Shown here: positions 55,731 to 64,000 of the stretch, in pieces
Layout: every line of letters begins with the position of its first letter
How positions within the stretch are numbered: the stretch's first letter is position 1
From: Variovorax sp. OV329
Lineage (GTDB): Bacteria > Pseudomonadota > Gammaproteobacteria > Burkholderiales > Burkholderiaceae_C
Length of the DNA: 64,000 bases
Assembly: GCF_900114785.1 (NCBI RefSeq)
Contig: NZ_FOUG01000018.1
Span: 62,001-126,000 of the forward strand
Direction of reading: 5' to 3'
Position numbers and translations under genes: made by a program
The notes under the pieces: generated by a model
Told to the model about the DNA's origin: nothing
The model's database searches: none
The model's input: only the letters and a program-made list of their open reading frames with translations

Positions 55731-56639
55731 TCAGCTGTCGGCGTGGCTGGACAGCCAGGCCGCAATCGCGGCGGCGCTGCGAAAGTCATCGCAAGCGCGC
55801 GCCGGCACGGCGGGGTAGCGCTGGTTCCACATGCGAGCCAGCGCCTGACTCGGCCCGATCTCAAGGACGCAGCGCGGCTGCCGCGCCATGACGTTGTCCA
55901 TGCATTCGTCCCAGCGGACGGTGGTAGCGATCTGGGCGGCCAGCGCGGCACGACCAGCCGCTGCGTCACGTATGCGATCCGCCGCATTGCTGAACAGTGC
56001 AACCTGGGGCGCTTGAAAGTGAACAGGGTCCAGCGTGCGTGCGAAGGCCTCGGCCGCCTGACGCATCCACGGCGTGTGCGAGGCCACGTTCACGCGCAAT
56101 CGCGTGCACTGCGCGCCTTCGTCCAGTGCCATGCGCTGGGCAACTTCCAACGCGGCCAGGGGGCCACCGAGGATCACGCTGTCCTCGCCATTTCGGATGG
56201 CCAGTGCGAGGCCTGTCTCGGCCTGCAGTTGCTCGCGTTTGAGATTGGGCAGCCCGGTGACGGCCAGGAGGCCGCCGGGCGCGTGGGCTGCGCATTCATC
56301 CATCGCGGCAGCGCGCTGGCGCGCGAGGGCGATGGTCGACCTGGGATCGATCACTCCGGCCGCACTGAAGGCCGCCAGCTCGCCAACGCTGTACCCCGCA
56401 ATGGCGGCTGGTGCTGCCACGCTGGGCGCCAACTGATTCCAGGCCGCCAGCGCCAGGCCCGTCAGCAAGGTCTGCGCGTTGTCGTTGCGCTCGGCCCAGG
56501 TGGGGTTCTCCAGCGCGCGTCGCCAATCGTCGACCTGAAGGTGCACCCGCATGTCCGCGATGAGTTCATCGTCCGCGACCCAGGGCAGCATCGCCGGATG
56601 CTGATTGCCCTGGCCGGAAAAAAGCAGTGCGAAGCTCAT
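55731..56639 (-). CDS. mdcH: Malonyl-CoA:ACP transacylase of malonate decarboxylase
   Basis: This 302-residue FabD-like transferase reads MSFALLFSGQGNQHPAMLPW. Catalytic Ser84 lies in GYSVGELAAF and His188 in NVASHTPWM. The ATG at 56639 overlaps the stop of mdcB (ATGA), which supports this start over a GTG four codons upstream. MdcH charges the acyl carrier protein with malonyl groups, replacing acetyl on the activated enzyme. It lies between mdcB and acs. Confidence 0.93.
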   Translation of the reverse strand: MSFALLFSGQGNQHPAMLPWVADDELIADMRVHLQVDDWRRALENPTWAERNDNAQTLLTGLALAAWNQLAPSVAAPAAIAGYSVGELAAFSAAGVIDPRSTIALARQRAAAMDECAAHAPGGLLAVTGLPNLKREQLQAETGLALAIRNGEDSVILGGPLAALEVAQRMALDEGAQCTRLRVNVASHTPWMRQAAEAFARTLDPVHFQAPQVALFSNAADRIRDAAAGRAALAAQIATTVRWDECMDNVMARQPRCVLEIGPSQALARMWNQRYPAVPARACDDFRSAAAIAAWLSSHADS

Positions 56640-57499
56640 GGGCTTCCGCACACCCGTGTGATCCAGCAGGCTGCGGCCAGCGTATCCGCGGAGCCCCCGG
56701 GTGACAGACGCTGCGCCACGAATTCGTCGGCGATCGCGTGCGCTTGCTCCACGCCATCAGCCTGGCGGACGCCGCCCCTGGCCAGATATTCCCGTGCCAT
56801 GCGTTGCGCGTCGCGCAATCCGGCGATTCCGCCACGGTGCGCGAGGTTGCTGTCGTCGAGCACCGCGATGATCTGGAACAACGCCTCCAGGCGAGCCTGC
56901 CGAGGCGTGAGGCCGCAGGCCAGCGCCGCAGTCAGCGCCGGCAGCGCCACGTCGAAAAGCACGGGAAAGCCGAACGCCGCTTCTTTGGAGGCTCCTCGCA
57001 GCCCATGGCGTCTGGCGGCGATGCCTCCGGGGAGGCTGGGCTGGCGATTGCAACGGATGGCGAGGGCGGCGCCCCAGTGGTTTCTCAAAGCACTGCGAAG
57101 CTGGTCGGGATGGGTGATCTCGCCGTCGGTGCGCATCGCGGCACCGGCCGCGGCGCACAGCAGGCCGATCATGAAGATGGCGCCCCGATGGGTATTGACG
57201 CCCCCCGTGGCAGCGAGCATGCGTGCTTCTGCCGCGATACCGCAGCGCTCGAGCACCTGGAAGCCGGCGCCGGCAAAGCCGGCCTCGGCGATCTGCACGA
57301 AGTAGTGCCGAAGCGAAAACAGGCTGCGCATGAAGGTGTGCGCGTCCATGTCATCGTGGCTGCCGCGGTCCAGCAGCGTCACCAACCCCGGCTTGGGCGT
57401 CAGGGCAAGCTCGTCGTGCAGTGCGAGCGTTGCCGCGCGCCCGATCTCGGCAGTCGTGAGTCGCGGGTGCCTTTGCACCCGAAGCGCAAAGGCACTCAT
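56636..57499 (-). CDS. mdcB: Triphosphoribosyl-dephospho-CoA synthase
   Basis: This 287-residue CitG/MdcB-family enzyme starts at 57499, overlapping the mdcG stop by 4 bp. Landmarks are LHDELALTPKPGLVTLLDRGSHDDMDAHTFMRSLF (in two parts), GGVNTHRGAIFMIGLLCAA, and LDDSNLAHRGG. It makes the precursor of the 2'-(5''-phosphoribosyl)-3'-dephospho-CoA prosthetic group carried by MdcC. Placement after mdcG rather than after mdcA differs from the classic mdcABCDEGH order. Confidence 0.92.
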   Translation of the reverse strand: MSAFALRVQRHPRLTTAEIGRAATLALHDELALTPKPGLVTLLDRGSHDDMDAHTFMRSLFSLRHYFVQIAEAGFAGAGFQVLERCGIAAEARMLAATGGVNTHRGAIFMIGLLCAAAGAAMRTDGEITHPDQLRSALRNHWGAALAIRCNRQPSLPGGIAARRHGLRGASKEAAFGFPVLFDVALPALTAALACGLTPRQARLEALFQIIAVLDDSNLAHRGGIAGLRDAQRMAREYLARGGVRQADGVEQAHAIADEFVAQRLSPGGSADTLAAACWITRVCGSP

Positions 57500-58179
57500 G
57501 CGCTGGCCTCCGCGGGCTCTGCCGACTTGCACCACGCGATGTCGTGTTGCAAGGCCACTGCGTCGAGGCGCCTGACCATGATGGCCCGCACTCGCCCGGC
57601 GCGCCATTCGATCCATTCACGCCAGGCGACCGCTGACCCGTCCCTGAACACCAGTTCGCCGTCCAGTCGCGTACCGACGGAGCGGAAGGAATGAAGCACG
57701 CGAGCCACGGCATCCGCTTGCGCCGATCCATCGACGGCAATCAGCAGGTCGAGGTCGGAGGTTGTGCGCACGCAGGGCAGACCGCTGATCGCCTGCCAAC
57801 CGAAGCTGCCGAAGACATGGGGCACCGCGTGTAGAGCGGCAAGCGCGTCCAGCAACTCGCGTGCGGGCCGCTCGGCACCAGGCGGCAGCAGTTCGAACAG
57901 CTCCGCCAGCAGCGGAAATTCACCCCTGGAATGAACCGAGCCTTGCGGAACCTGCAGCGCCAGGCGACGCCGTTCCCACTGCGCTGGCGCGGGCAGGCCC
58001 AGGGCGATCGAATCGGCGGCGATGGCCCCGGTCGGCTGCCGCGTGACGGCCAGCGGCAGCCGATGCGCCGACCAGTGCGAGAGGCACTGGTGCGCTTGCT
58101 CGTCCCAGGGGCGCCGAAGCACGGCTTCCCAGCCGGTTTCGGTCAGCCGGATGAGTTGATGGCGTCGCAGACAGGGCAT
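57496..58179 (-). CDS. mdcG: Phosphoribosyl-dephospho-CoA transferase (holo-ACP synthase)
   Basis: This 227-residue nucleotidyltransferase-type protein has GSFGWQAISGLPCVRTTSDLDLLI (two segments) near residue 120, with the metal-binding Asp pair in SDLDLLI. RLPLAVTRQPT lies near the N-terminus. MdcG attaches the prosthetic group made by MdcB to a serine of MdcC. It is 15 bp after mdcE and overlaps mdcB by 4 bp. Confidence 0.92.
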   Translation of the reverse strand: MPCLRRHQLIRLTETGWEAVLRRPWDEQAHQCLSHWSAHRLPLAVTRQPTGAIAADSIALGLPAPAQWERRRLALQVPQGSVHSRGEFPLLAELFELLPPGAERPARELLDALAALHAVPHVFGSFGWQAISGLPCVRTTSDLDLLIAVDGSAQADAVARVLHSFRSVGTRLDGELVFRDGSAVAWREWIEWRAGRVRAIMVRRLDAVALQHDIAWCKSAEPAEASA

Positions 58180-58194
58180 GGCGTTCTTCTGCCT

Positions 58195-58896
58195 TCAGGC
58201 GGCGTCCAGCACGCGCTGCACCACGGCTGCGGCAAGGCGACGTCCACCGCGCTCGGCGCCGTCCCGCGCGCGCAGGTCTTCGGTCGGCGTGTTTGCAAGC
58301 GCGTCGCGCAGGGCCGCCTGCAGATCGCCCTGCCACAAAGAGCGCACGCCACCCATGGCCACGTAGTTCTGCACCCCGGGCGCGAAGACGGGATTGGACT
58401 GCGACAGCGCAGTGAGCTTTTCCTCCGACAGCTTGGTCACGCGTGCCATGGCGGGAATGCGCATGACGCGGATTTCTGCATCGGGCAGGGCATAGCAGGC
58501 GTCGGCGATCAGGCCCGAGGTGATGAAGCCGCCGGAGAGGGCCTGGTCGTACACCAGCCCGATGACCCGGTGGCCGCGGCGCCGCGCCAGATCGATGGCG
58601 GCGCCAAGGTGCGCCATGGCGCGATTGATGCCGAGCAGCTCGTCGCGCCGACGCAGTTGCTGGCCCTGCGTGTCGATGAGCAGGAGGATCGGGCGGCCAG
58701 GATGTCGCTCGATCACGTCGAGCACCACACGGGCCTGGGCGAGCGCGAGCTTCACGCCGATCGGCGCGTGGTTGGTAGTACCGACGACCGCGAGCGGCTC
58801 GCCGTCGAACATGACGTCCCCTTGCAGGAAGTCGTCCACGGCGCGCATTCCATGGAAGGCGCCAAAGAGCTGGGTGACCAGTGAGTTCCACTGCAT
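58195..58896 (-). CDS. mdcE: Malonate decarboxylase gamma subunit
   Basis: This 233-residue crotonase-fold subunit starts at 58896, two bases after the mdcD stop (MQWNSLVTQLFGAFHGM). Landmarks are PILLLIDTQGQQLRRRDELLG and VIGLVYDQALSGGFITSG. With MdcD it decarboxylates malonyl-S-ACP to acetyl-S-ACP and CO2 without biotin. Length is near the usual ~240-260. Confidence 0.92.
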   Translation of the reverse strand: MQWNSLVTQLFGAFHGMRAVDDFLQGDVMFDGEPLAVVGTTNHAPIGVKLALAQARVVLDVIERHPGRPILLLIDTQGQQLRRRDELLGINRAMAHLGAAIDLARRRGHRVIGLVYDQALSGGFITSGLIADACYALPDAEIRVMRIPAMARVTKLSEEKLTALSQSNPVFAPGVQNYVAMGGVRSLWQGDLQAALRDALANTPTEDLRARDGAERGGRRLAAAVVQRVLDAA

Positions 58897-58898
58897 GT

Positions 58899-59798
58899 TT
58901 ACGCTCCAGGCTGGCCGGCGCGCAGCGCGCGCACGGCTTCGACGGTCAGTTCGGGAACCTGCTGCGGATCGGCGATGCCAAGGGCGCCCCACAGCGCGAT
59001 GGCTTCATCGCCCAACGGGCCGAGGCTTTCCTCCGATGGCAGCGCACGAAGCCGCCGGTCCAGCATTGCGTGCTCGATCTCCAGGGTCGCGGGAGTCAAG
59101 GGTGTCGGCTGGTCCAGCGAAGCGATGGCCGCTTCCCTGAATGCCGCGACGTCGTCCTCGACCAACACATCGCAATCGCCGGTGAGAAAGCGATGCTTGC
59201 CTCCGGTGGTGCGCCAGACGAGCGCGCGGTCGCGGGCATCGAACTCCTCCACCCCGTGGGATGCCTCGATCACTTCGGGGCCGGACATCGCCAACCGCCC
59301 GACGTCGCTCATCACGATGCGGTCGGCGCAGCGCGCCACGATGCCCATTCCGCCAAAGCAGCCGTTGGCACCGCCGATGAGGACGATCACCGGGATGCCC
59401 GCAGCTCGAACGTCCAGAAGCGCACGCATGACTTCCGACACCGCAATCAGCCCTGCGTTGGCCTCGTGCAGCCGCACGCCGCCCGATTCCGCCAGGAGCA
59501 GCACGGCGGTGGGGCGGTCGCGCTGCGCCCGTTGCAGGAGGCCGACGAGCTTGGCGCCGTGCACTTCGCCAACGCCTCCGCCCATGAAGGCGCCTTCCTG
59601 CGCCGCGACGAAGACCTCGCGGCCGGCGAGTGTCGCGCGGCCGATCGCCACGCCGTCGTCGAAGGCGCAGGGCACGCCGAGCAGCGCCAGGTGCGGGCTG
59701 GTGACGCGTTCGCTGGGCGGCAGCCATTCGTGGAAGCTGCCCGGGTCCAGCAGCAGCGCCAGCCGTTCGCGCGCCGAGCATTCTGCATAGCTGATCAT
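58899..59798 (-). CDS. mdcD: Malonate decarboxylase beta subunit
   Basis: This 299-residue carboxyltransferase-like subunit starts at 59798 (MISYAECSARERLALLLDPG), overlapping the mdcC stop by 4 bp. Segments VFVAAQEGAFMGGGVGEVHGAK, LLLAESGGVRLHEANAG and VIVLIGGANGCFGGMG form the oxyanion-hole loops of the crotonase fold. It is the partner of MdcE in the decarboxylation step. The frame is open further upstream, but the overlap and alignment favour this start. Confidence 0.93.
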   Translation of the reverse strand: MISYAECSARERLALLLDPGSFHEWLPPSERVTSPHLALLGVPCAFDDGVAIGRATLAGREVFVAAQEGAFMGGGVGEVHGAKLVGLLQRAQRDRPTAVLLLAESGGVRLHEANAGLIAVSEVMRALLDVRAAGIPVIVLIGGANGCFGGMGIVARCADRIVMSDVGRLAMSGPEVIEASHGVEEFDARDRALVWRTTGGKHRFLTGDCDVLVEDDVAAFREAAIASLDQPTPLTPATLEIEHAMLDRRLRALPSEESLGPLGDEAIALWGALGIADPQQVPELTVEAVRALRAGQPGA

Positions 59799-60127
59799 GG
59801 CTGGCCTCCGGCGATCTCGGCCACGGCCTGGTCCAGCCGCAGGCTCACCACGGCAGGCGTGGCGCCCATGTCGTTGATCGAAACCCGTACACCTGACAGC
59901 GGGTGGCGCGCGTGGAAGTCGTTCATCACCGCCTGCCAGATCGGGCCGAAGCCGCGCGCTGAGGTCTCCACCCGAACGGTGCAATCGTTGCTGCCGACTG
60001 CCTCGAGCATGACCTCGAGGTTGCCGGAGCCGACCACGCCGACCAGTACCGGCGCGAAAGGGCCGGCGGGCCGGCCGCCTTGATACGAAAAGTCCAGGGT
60101 TTCAAGCCCTGCGGGAACATCGCTCAT
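59795..60127 (-). CDS. mdcC: Malonate decarboxylase acyl carrier protein (delta subunit)
   Basis: This 110-residue protein starts at 60127 (CAGCAGGAGATTCGACA upstream). The segment VGVVGSGNLEVMLE carries Ser34, the expected attachment site of the phosphoribosyl-dephospho-CoA group. SINDMGATPAVVSLRLDQAV near the end is also typical of MdcC/CitD proteins. It lies 17 bp after mdcA. Confidence 0.93.
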   Translation of the reverse strand: MSDVPAGLETLDFSYQGGRPAGPFAPVLVGVVGSGNLEVMLEAVGSNDCTVRVETSARGFGPIWQAVMNDFHARHPLSGVRVSINDMGATPAVVSLRLDQAVAEIAGGQP

Positions 60128-60144
60128 TGTCGAATCTCCTGCTG

Positions 60145-61836
60145 CTACCAGTTTCTGAAGCGCTTGGGCGGCTGGTACAGCCCACCGGAGGCGCGCACCA
60201 GGTCGCGCATGCTGCGCGCGGCCAGCAGGTTGCGCGTGGCCTGGCGTGGATCGATACCCAGGTCCTGCGGCCGGCGGATCACGCCGCGGTCACGCAGGTT
60301 TTCTACTGCGCGGCGGTCGCGCGCCAAGCCGATCGCCGTGTAGCCGGCGACGCCGCGTATCGCCTGCTCGCGTTCCGCATCGCTGCGGCACAGGAGCAGG
60401 TTCGCGATGCCTTCCTCGGTCAATATGTGCGAGACGTCGTCGCCGTAGATCATGATCGGCGGCAAGTCCATGCCGGCCTGCTCCTGCAGGGTCCAGGCAT
60501 CCAGCCTGTCGACGAAAGCCGGGTGCATGTGTTCCCGGAATGTCTCGACCATCTGCACGACCAGTTTCTGCCCGCGCGGCGTGCCGGCGGCACCGCTGCG
60601 CCCGGCACGGGCCTCGCGCCCGGCCTTCAGCCAGGCAGGACTCGAATGGCGGCGTCCCCGCGCGTCGGCGCCCATGTTGGGCGCACCGCCGAAACCCGCG
60701 ATGCGGCCCAGGGTCGCTGTCGAGCTGTTGCCGTCCAGGTCGATCTGCAAGGTCGATCCGATGAACATGTCGCAGGCGTAGTGGCCCGCCGCCTGGCAGA
60801 AGGCCCGGTTGCTGCGCAGGCTTCCGTCGGGACCGGTGAAGAACACGTCGGAGCGCGCGCGGATGTAGTCTTCCATGCCCAATTCGGAACCGAAGGAATG
60901 CACCGACTCGACCCAGCCCGCCTCGATCGCCGGGATGAGCGCCGGGTGCGGGTTCAACGCCCAGTGCTTGCCGATCTTCCCCTTCAGGCCCAGGGATTCG
61001 GCATAGGTGGGCAGCAGGAGCTCGATGGCTGCCGTGTCGAAGCCGATGCCGTGGTTCAGGCGCTGCACACCGTACTCGGCATAGATGCCCTTGATCGCCA
61101 TCATCGCCATCAGGATCTGGACCTCGCTGATCTGCGCCGGGTCGCGGGTGAACAGCGGCTCGATGAAGTTGGGGCGCGGCGCCTTGACCACGAAGCTCAC
61201 CCAGTCGGCGGGGATGTCGATGCGTGGCAGCGTGGTGCTCTTGCCGTCGACGAGTTCGTTGACCTGCGCAATCACGATCCCGCCGGAGAACGCCGTGGCC
61301 TCGACGATGGCCGGGGTGTCCTCGGTATTCGGCCCGGTGTAGAGATTGCCCTGGGCGTCTGCGGCATGCGCGGCGACCAGCGCCACCTTCGGCGTGAGGT
61401 CCACGAAGTACCGCGCGAAGAGTTCCAGGTAGGTGTGGATGGCGCCGATCTCGATGCGTCCACCCGACACCAGCTTGGCCAGGCGTGCGCCCTGGGGGCC
61501 CGAGAAGCTGAAATCCAGGCGCGAGGCCACGCCGTTCTCGAACACGTCCAGGTGCTCGGGAAGCGCCAGCACCGACTGCACCATGTGCAGGCCGTGGATC
61601 CGGTTCGGATCGACCTGCACGAGCGCCTGCGCGAGGAAATCGGCCTGCTTCTGGTTGTTGCCTTCGAGGCAGACGCGGTCGCCGGGCAGCAGCACGGCCT
61701 CGAGCAGCGCGCCGATGGCTTGCGTGTCGACCCGCTTGCCGGCGAGGCGCGTTCCCAGGGCAGTGGCCGCACGCGCAAGCCGGGCGGCGCGGTCGTCTGC
61801 CTTGGAGGTCCAGGGGCTGGAGTTCATGGGCATCAT
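60145..61836 (-). CDS. mdcA: Malonate decarboxylase alpha subunit (acetyl-S-ACP:malonate ACP transferase)
   Basis: This is a 563-residue CoA-transferase-fold subunit. Landmarks are LLPGDRVCLEGNNQKQADFLAQAL (two parts) near residue 48, SRLDFSFSGPQGARLAKLVSGG, YTGPNTEDTPAIVEATAFSGG, and GIGFDTAAIELLLP. It exchanges acetate for malonate on the carrier protein. Three in-frame ATGs occur at 61836, 61833 and 61827 with weak ribosome sites, so the exact start is uncertain by up to three residues. It follows matC by 33 bp. Confidence 0.94.
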   Translation of the reverse strand: MMPMNSSPWTSKADDRAARLARAATALGTRLAGKRVDTQAIGALLEAVLLPGDRVCLEGNNQKQADFLAQALVQVDPNRIHGLHMVQSVLALPEHLDVFENGVASRLDFSFSGPQGARLAKLVSGGRIEIGAIHTYLELFARYFVDLTPKVALVAAHAADAQGNLYTGPNTEDTPAIVEATAFSGGIVIAQVNELVDGKSTTLPRIDIPADWVSFVVKAPRPNFIEPLFTRDPAQISEVQILMAMMAIKGIYAEYGVQRLNHGIGFDTAAIELLLPTYAESLGLKGKIGKHWALNPHPALIPAIEAGWVESVHSFGSELGMEDYIRARSDVFFTGPDGSLRSNRAFCQAAGHYACDMFIGSTLQIDLDGNSSTATLGRIAGFGGAPNMGADARGRRHSSPAWLKAGREARAGRSGAAGTPRGQKLVVQMVETFREHMHPAFVDRLDAWTLQEQAGMDLPPIMIYGDDVSHILTEEGIANLLLCRSDAEREQAIRGVAGYTAIGLARDRRAVENLRDRGVIRRPQDLGIDPRQATRNLLAARSMRDLVRASGGLYQPPKRFRNW

Positions 61837-61869
61837 TGGGTTGAGCGAGGTTCGATGAGTGCGGCGCCC

Positions 61870-63243
61870 TCAGAGCACCACGAAGAGGAGCCACACGACC
61901 ACGGGGGCCACCACCGTCACGATGGCGCCATACACCATGAGCTGGCGGAAGAACACGTCGCGGTCCACCCCCTTGGCGTTGGCGAGCACCAACGCGCCAT
62001 TGGTCGAGAACGGGCTGACGTCGACGATGGTGGACGACACGGCCATGGCCGCGATGAATCCGATCGCGCTGACCCCTGCATCTCCTTGCAGGAAGGGGAC
62101 TGCGAGCGGAATCAGCGAGCCGAGCACGGCGGTCGAGGAGGCAAAGGCAGAGACCACCGCGCCCACGAAGCACAGCAGCAGCGCCGCCATGAGCGGCGAG
62201 GTGAGGCCCGCCACGCTGTGGCCCACGAAATCGATCGTCCCCATCTTTTCCATGACGCCGACATAGGTGCTGACGCCGACGATGAGCATGATCTCGGGCC
62301 ACGACACCTGGCCGAGCGCGCGCTTCTGCAGGTTGGGCGCCATCAGCGTGAGCAGCAGGCCGATGCTGATCGAGACGAAGCCGATGTCCTGCTTGAAGAA
62401 GAGCGTGAGAACGGCCAGTGCCAGCAGGCCGAGCACGGTGGCGATCTGGTAGAGGCGCGAACCACTCTGCGGCGGGGTCGAGGGCGGAGCGTCCATGAGC
62501 GAGTCGTTGTCCGGCGTCGCAGTGCGCCGCTCCTCCGAGAACGACTCGCCCTCCGCATCGCCATAGACCTGCGCACCGCCTTGGCCGTGTGCGACGCGAC
62601 GCACCGGGGGCAGGGCGCCGCTGGCGTCGGCCTTCTGGCGGACCAGCTTCATCCCGCCGAACATGAAGAACAGCAGCAGCGCCACGGCCAGGTTGACGCC
62701 CAGGCTGGCCAGCATGGTCGTCAGTTCGCTCAGAGGAAGACCGGCGCGAGCCACGATCTTGTTCGTGATGCCCCCGTAGATGCTGATGGGGGAGAAGCCG
62801 CCGCCCTGCGCGCCGTGCACGACCATCAAGCCCATCAGCAGCGGGTTGATGCCGTACTTCGCGGCGAATCCCAGCGCGATCGGGGCAATGATGGCCACCG
62901 CGGCCGGGCTGACGGCGCCCACTGCCGTGAGCAGTGCGGCAATGAAGAACATGATCCATGGGATGGCGGCGATGCGCCCGCGCACCGCCCGCACCGCCAG
63001 CTTCACGAGCCAGTCGATCGTTCCGTTGTTCTGCGCCAAAGCGAAGAGGTAGGTGATGCCGACCAGGGTCAGGAACAGGTCGGCCGGGAAGCCGCCCATG
63101 ATCGCCTTGGCGTTCATGCCGGCAACCAGGGTGCCGACCAGGAACGCACCGACGAAGGCGATCACGCCCATGTTGATCGGCAGCACCGTGGCGAGCACGA
63201 ACATGCCGATCAGCACGTATATCGAAATCCAGTGGGAACTCAT
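61870..63243 (-). CDS. matC: MatC-type malonate/dicarboxylate carrier
   Basis: This 457-residue inner-membrane protein of the MatC/SLC13-like group has ~11 hydrophobic segments in two halves. The N-terminal half has LPINMGVIAFVGAFLVGTLV and GGFPADLFLTLVGITYLFALA, then VVHGAQGGGFSPISIYGGI. A polar cytoplasmic loop (~205-270) follows. The second half holds LIVGVSTYVGVMEKMGTIDF and SSTIVDVSPFSTNGALV. It is the first structural gene of the malonate operon and is the presumed uptake system; classic mdc operons often use MdcLM instead. Confidence 0.9.
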   Translation of the reverse strand: MSSHWISIYVLIGMFVLATVLPINMGVIAFVGAFLVGTLVAGMNAKAIMGGFPADLFLTLVGITYLFALAQNNGTIDWLVKLAVRAVRGRIAAIPWIMFFIAALLTAVGAVSPAAVAIIAPIALGFAAKYGINPLLMGLMVVHGAQGGGFSPISIYGGITNKIVARAGLPLSELTTMLASLGVNLAVALLLFFMFGGMKLVRQKADASGALPPVRRVAHGQGGAQVYGDAEGESFSEERRTATPDNDSLMDAPPSTPPQSGSRLYQIATVLGLLALAVLTLFFKQDIGFVSISIGLLLTLMAPNLQKRALGQVSWPEIMLIVGVSTYVGVMEKMGTIDFVGHSVAGLTSPLMAALLLCFVGAVVSAFASSTAVLGSLIPLAVPFLQGDAGVSAIGFIAAMAVSSTIVDVSPFSTNGALVLANAKGVDRDVFFRQLMVYGAIVTVVAPVVVWLLFVVL

Positions 63244-63301
63244 CAGGCGTCTCCAGGGGGTTTTTTGGTTCGACGTGCATGGCTGCGCGTCTGGGTACGA
63301 A

Positions 63302-63381
63302 CGTTACGCACCCCCTCCGGGACGATCAATGAAGCGGCTTTGCGGACCGTTACGCCCGCCGGAACGATCGAGGGTTAACCC
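63302..63381. promoter_or_regulatory. Tandem imperfect direct repeats and palindrome in the mdcR-matC gap
   Basis: CGTTACGC followed by ACGATC occurs twice (63302-63327 and 63348-63369; starts 46 bp apart). GGGTTAACCC (63372-63381) is a 10-bp perfect palindrome. The repeats sit 59-142 bp upstream of the matC start, right where an activator such as MdcR would bind. Function is inferred from position. Confidence 0.5.
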
Positions 63382-63401
63382 GCGGCGATGGCTTGGGCGC
63401 C

Positions 63402-64000
63402 CTAGCCCAGCTCCGCCCTGGCAAGGCGGCAGACCGCGAGCAGCGCGAGCAGGTTCGGGTCGCGCTCGCGCGTCCGCAGGAAGTTCAGCGAGATGGTCTG
63501 CCGCATGAGGTACCTGGCTTGCATGGGTATCAGCTGCACCTTCTGCGGCATCACTGCGCGCACGCGGCCGGGCAGCAAGGAATAGCCGACACCGCCGCCC
63601 ACCAGGTTCATCAGCGAGAAGATGTCATCGGTCTTCATCACGACGTTGGGCGTGAAGCCTGCGACCCGAAACGAGTCCATGAAGCCGGTGTAGGTCACGA
63701 ATCCCTCGCTCAAGGTGACAAAGCGCTCATTGGCGCAATTTGCGAGGTCGATCTCCTTCAGCGCCGCGAATGGGGAATCCACGGGAGCGGCAAAGTAGAT
63801 GTCGTCTTCGAAAAGCGGCTCCGATTCGACGTCGGCGGCATCGGCGGGCGTTCCCATCAAGGCGGCATCGACGGCGCCGTCACGCAGTTTCTGCAACAGG
63901 TCGGCATTCGAGCCCAGCACCAGTTCCGTCTGGATGTCGGGCTTGCGCAGCTTCATGCCCATGACAAGCGCCGGTACGGTGCGGCTGGTCAGCGAATAGA
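63402..64000 (-). CDS. mdcR: LysR-family regulator of malonate genes, N-terminus cut by window end
   Basis: The last ~199 codons of a LysR protein are present, reading off the right edge with no break (YSLTSRTVPALVMGMKLRKP). The segment is effector-binding domain only: VLGSNADLLQKLRDGAVDAAL, SEPLFEDDIYFAAPVDSPF, FSLMNLVGGGVGYSLLPGRV. The helix-turn-helix lies outside the window. It sits upstream of matC-mdc on the same strand, so it is probably the malonate-responsive activator MdcR. The symbol rests on position. Confidence 0.8.
   Translation of the reverse strand, partial: YSLTSRTVPALVMGMKLRKPDIQTELVLGSNADLLQKLRDGAVDAALMGTPADAADVESEPLFEDDIYFAAPVDSPFAALKEIDLANCANERFVTLSEGFVTYTGFMDSFRVAGFTPNVVMKTDDIFSLMNLVGGGVGYSLLPGRVRAVMPQKVQLIPMQARYLMRQTISLNFLRTRERDPNLLALLAVCRLARAELG

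Noticed and set aside
60127..63378. A 1083-codon open frame on the plus strand
   Set aside because: It is antisense to mdcA and matC, both of which are clear genes; the translation is low-complexity and without motifs.

Overview
The window looks like a chromosomal segment of a high-GC betaproteobacterium of the order Burkholderiales, probably a Comamonadaceae/Alcaligenaceae-type soil organism such as a Variovorax relative. That placement is an inference. It rests on the GC-rich codon use, many LysR regulators, several TctC/Bug-type periplasmic receptors without their membrane partners, and the mix of organic-acid catabolic operons. No rRNA, tRNA, CRISPR array, transposase or integrase was seen.

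Region by region. (1) 1-5.4 kb: a truncated LysR gene divergent from an MFS transporter, a DsbA-like protein, an AraC regulator and a chloroperoxidase-like hydrolase with a Tat-like leader. (2) 5.9-10.5 kb, minus strand: a tricarballylate operon tcuR-tcuA-tcuB followed by a TctC receptor. (3) 10.9-20.7 kb: hydratase, CoA-transferase, citramalyl-CoA-lyase-like protein, fumarase/aspartase-superfamily lyase, DctA, LysR, TctC, and a PrpF-TctC fusion protein. Together with tcuAB these genes could form a complete route tricarballylate -> cis-aconitate -> trans-aconitate -> itaconate -> itaconyl-CoA -> citramalyl-CoA -> pyruvate + acetyl-CoA. This route would bypass aconitase and is the most interesting proposal here. 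An identical operator-like sequence precedes both halves of the plus-strand system.

(4) 20.9-22.2 kb: two small heat-shock proteins and a short hypothetical gene behind a sigma32-like promoter. (5) 22.2-30.7 kb: a TRAP transporter, SDR and two-subunit transketolase operon with a divergent LysR, then an Old Yellow Enzyme. The substrate is unknown. (6) 30.8-45 kb: a stress and protein-quality-control island. It holds a DsbA-like protein, LtrA, a minus-strand operon (BON protein, Hsp20, PRC-barrel protein, ClpK/ClpG-type disaggregase, glycosyltransferase, amylo-alpha-1,6-glucosidase-like protein, monooxygenase), and plus-strand HtpX, a thioredoxin-reductase-like flavoprotein and thioredoxin. It resembles the known heat-resistance (LHR/TLPQC) islands in content but not in exact gene set.

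(7) 44.9-53.6 kb: decayed MEDS and GAF-kinase sensor genes, a sigma54 activator without a sensor domain, an AraC regulator, a MocR-type gene broken by one frameshift, a luciferase-like monooxygenase and an intact MocR paralogue. (8) 53.7-64 kb, minus strand: a malonate operon matC-mdcA-C-D-E-G-B-H ending in acs, so that acetate released from malonate can be activated to acetyl-CoA, with the start of the LysR regulator gene mdcR cut by the window end.
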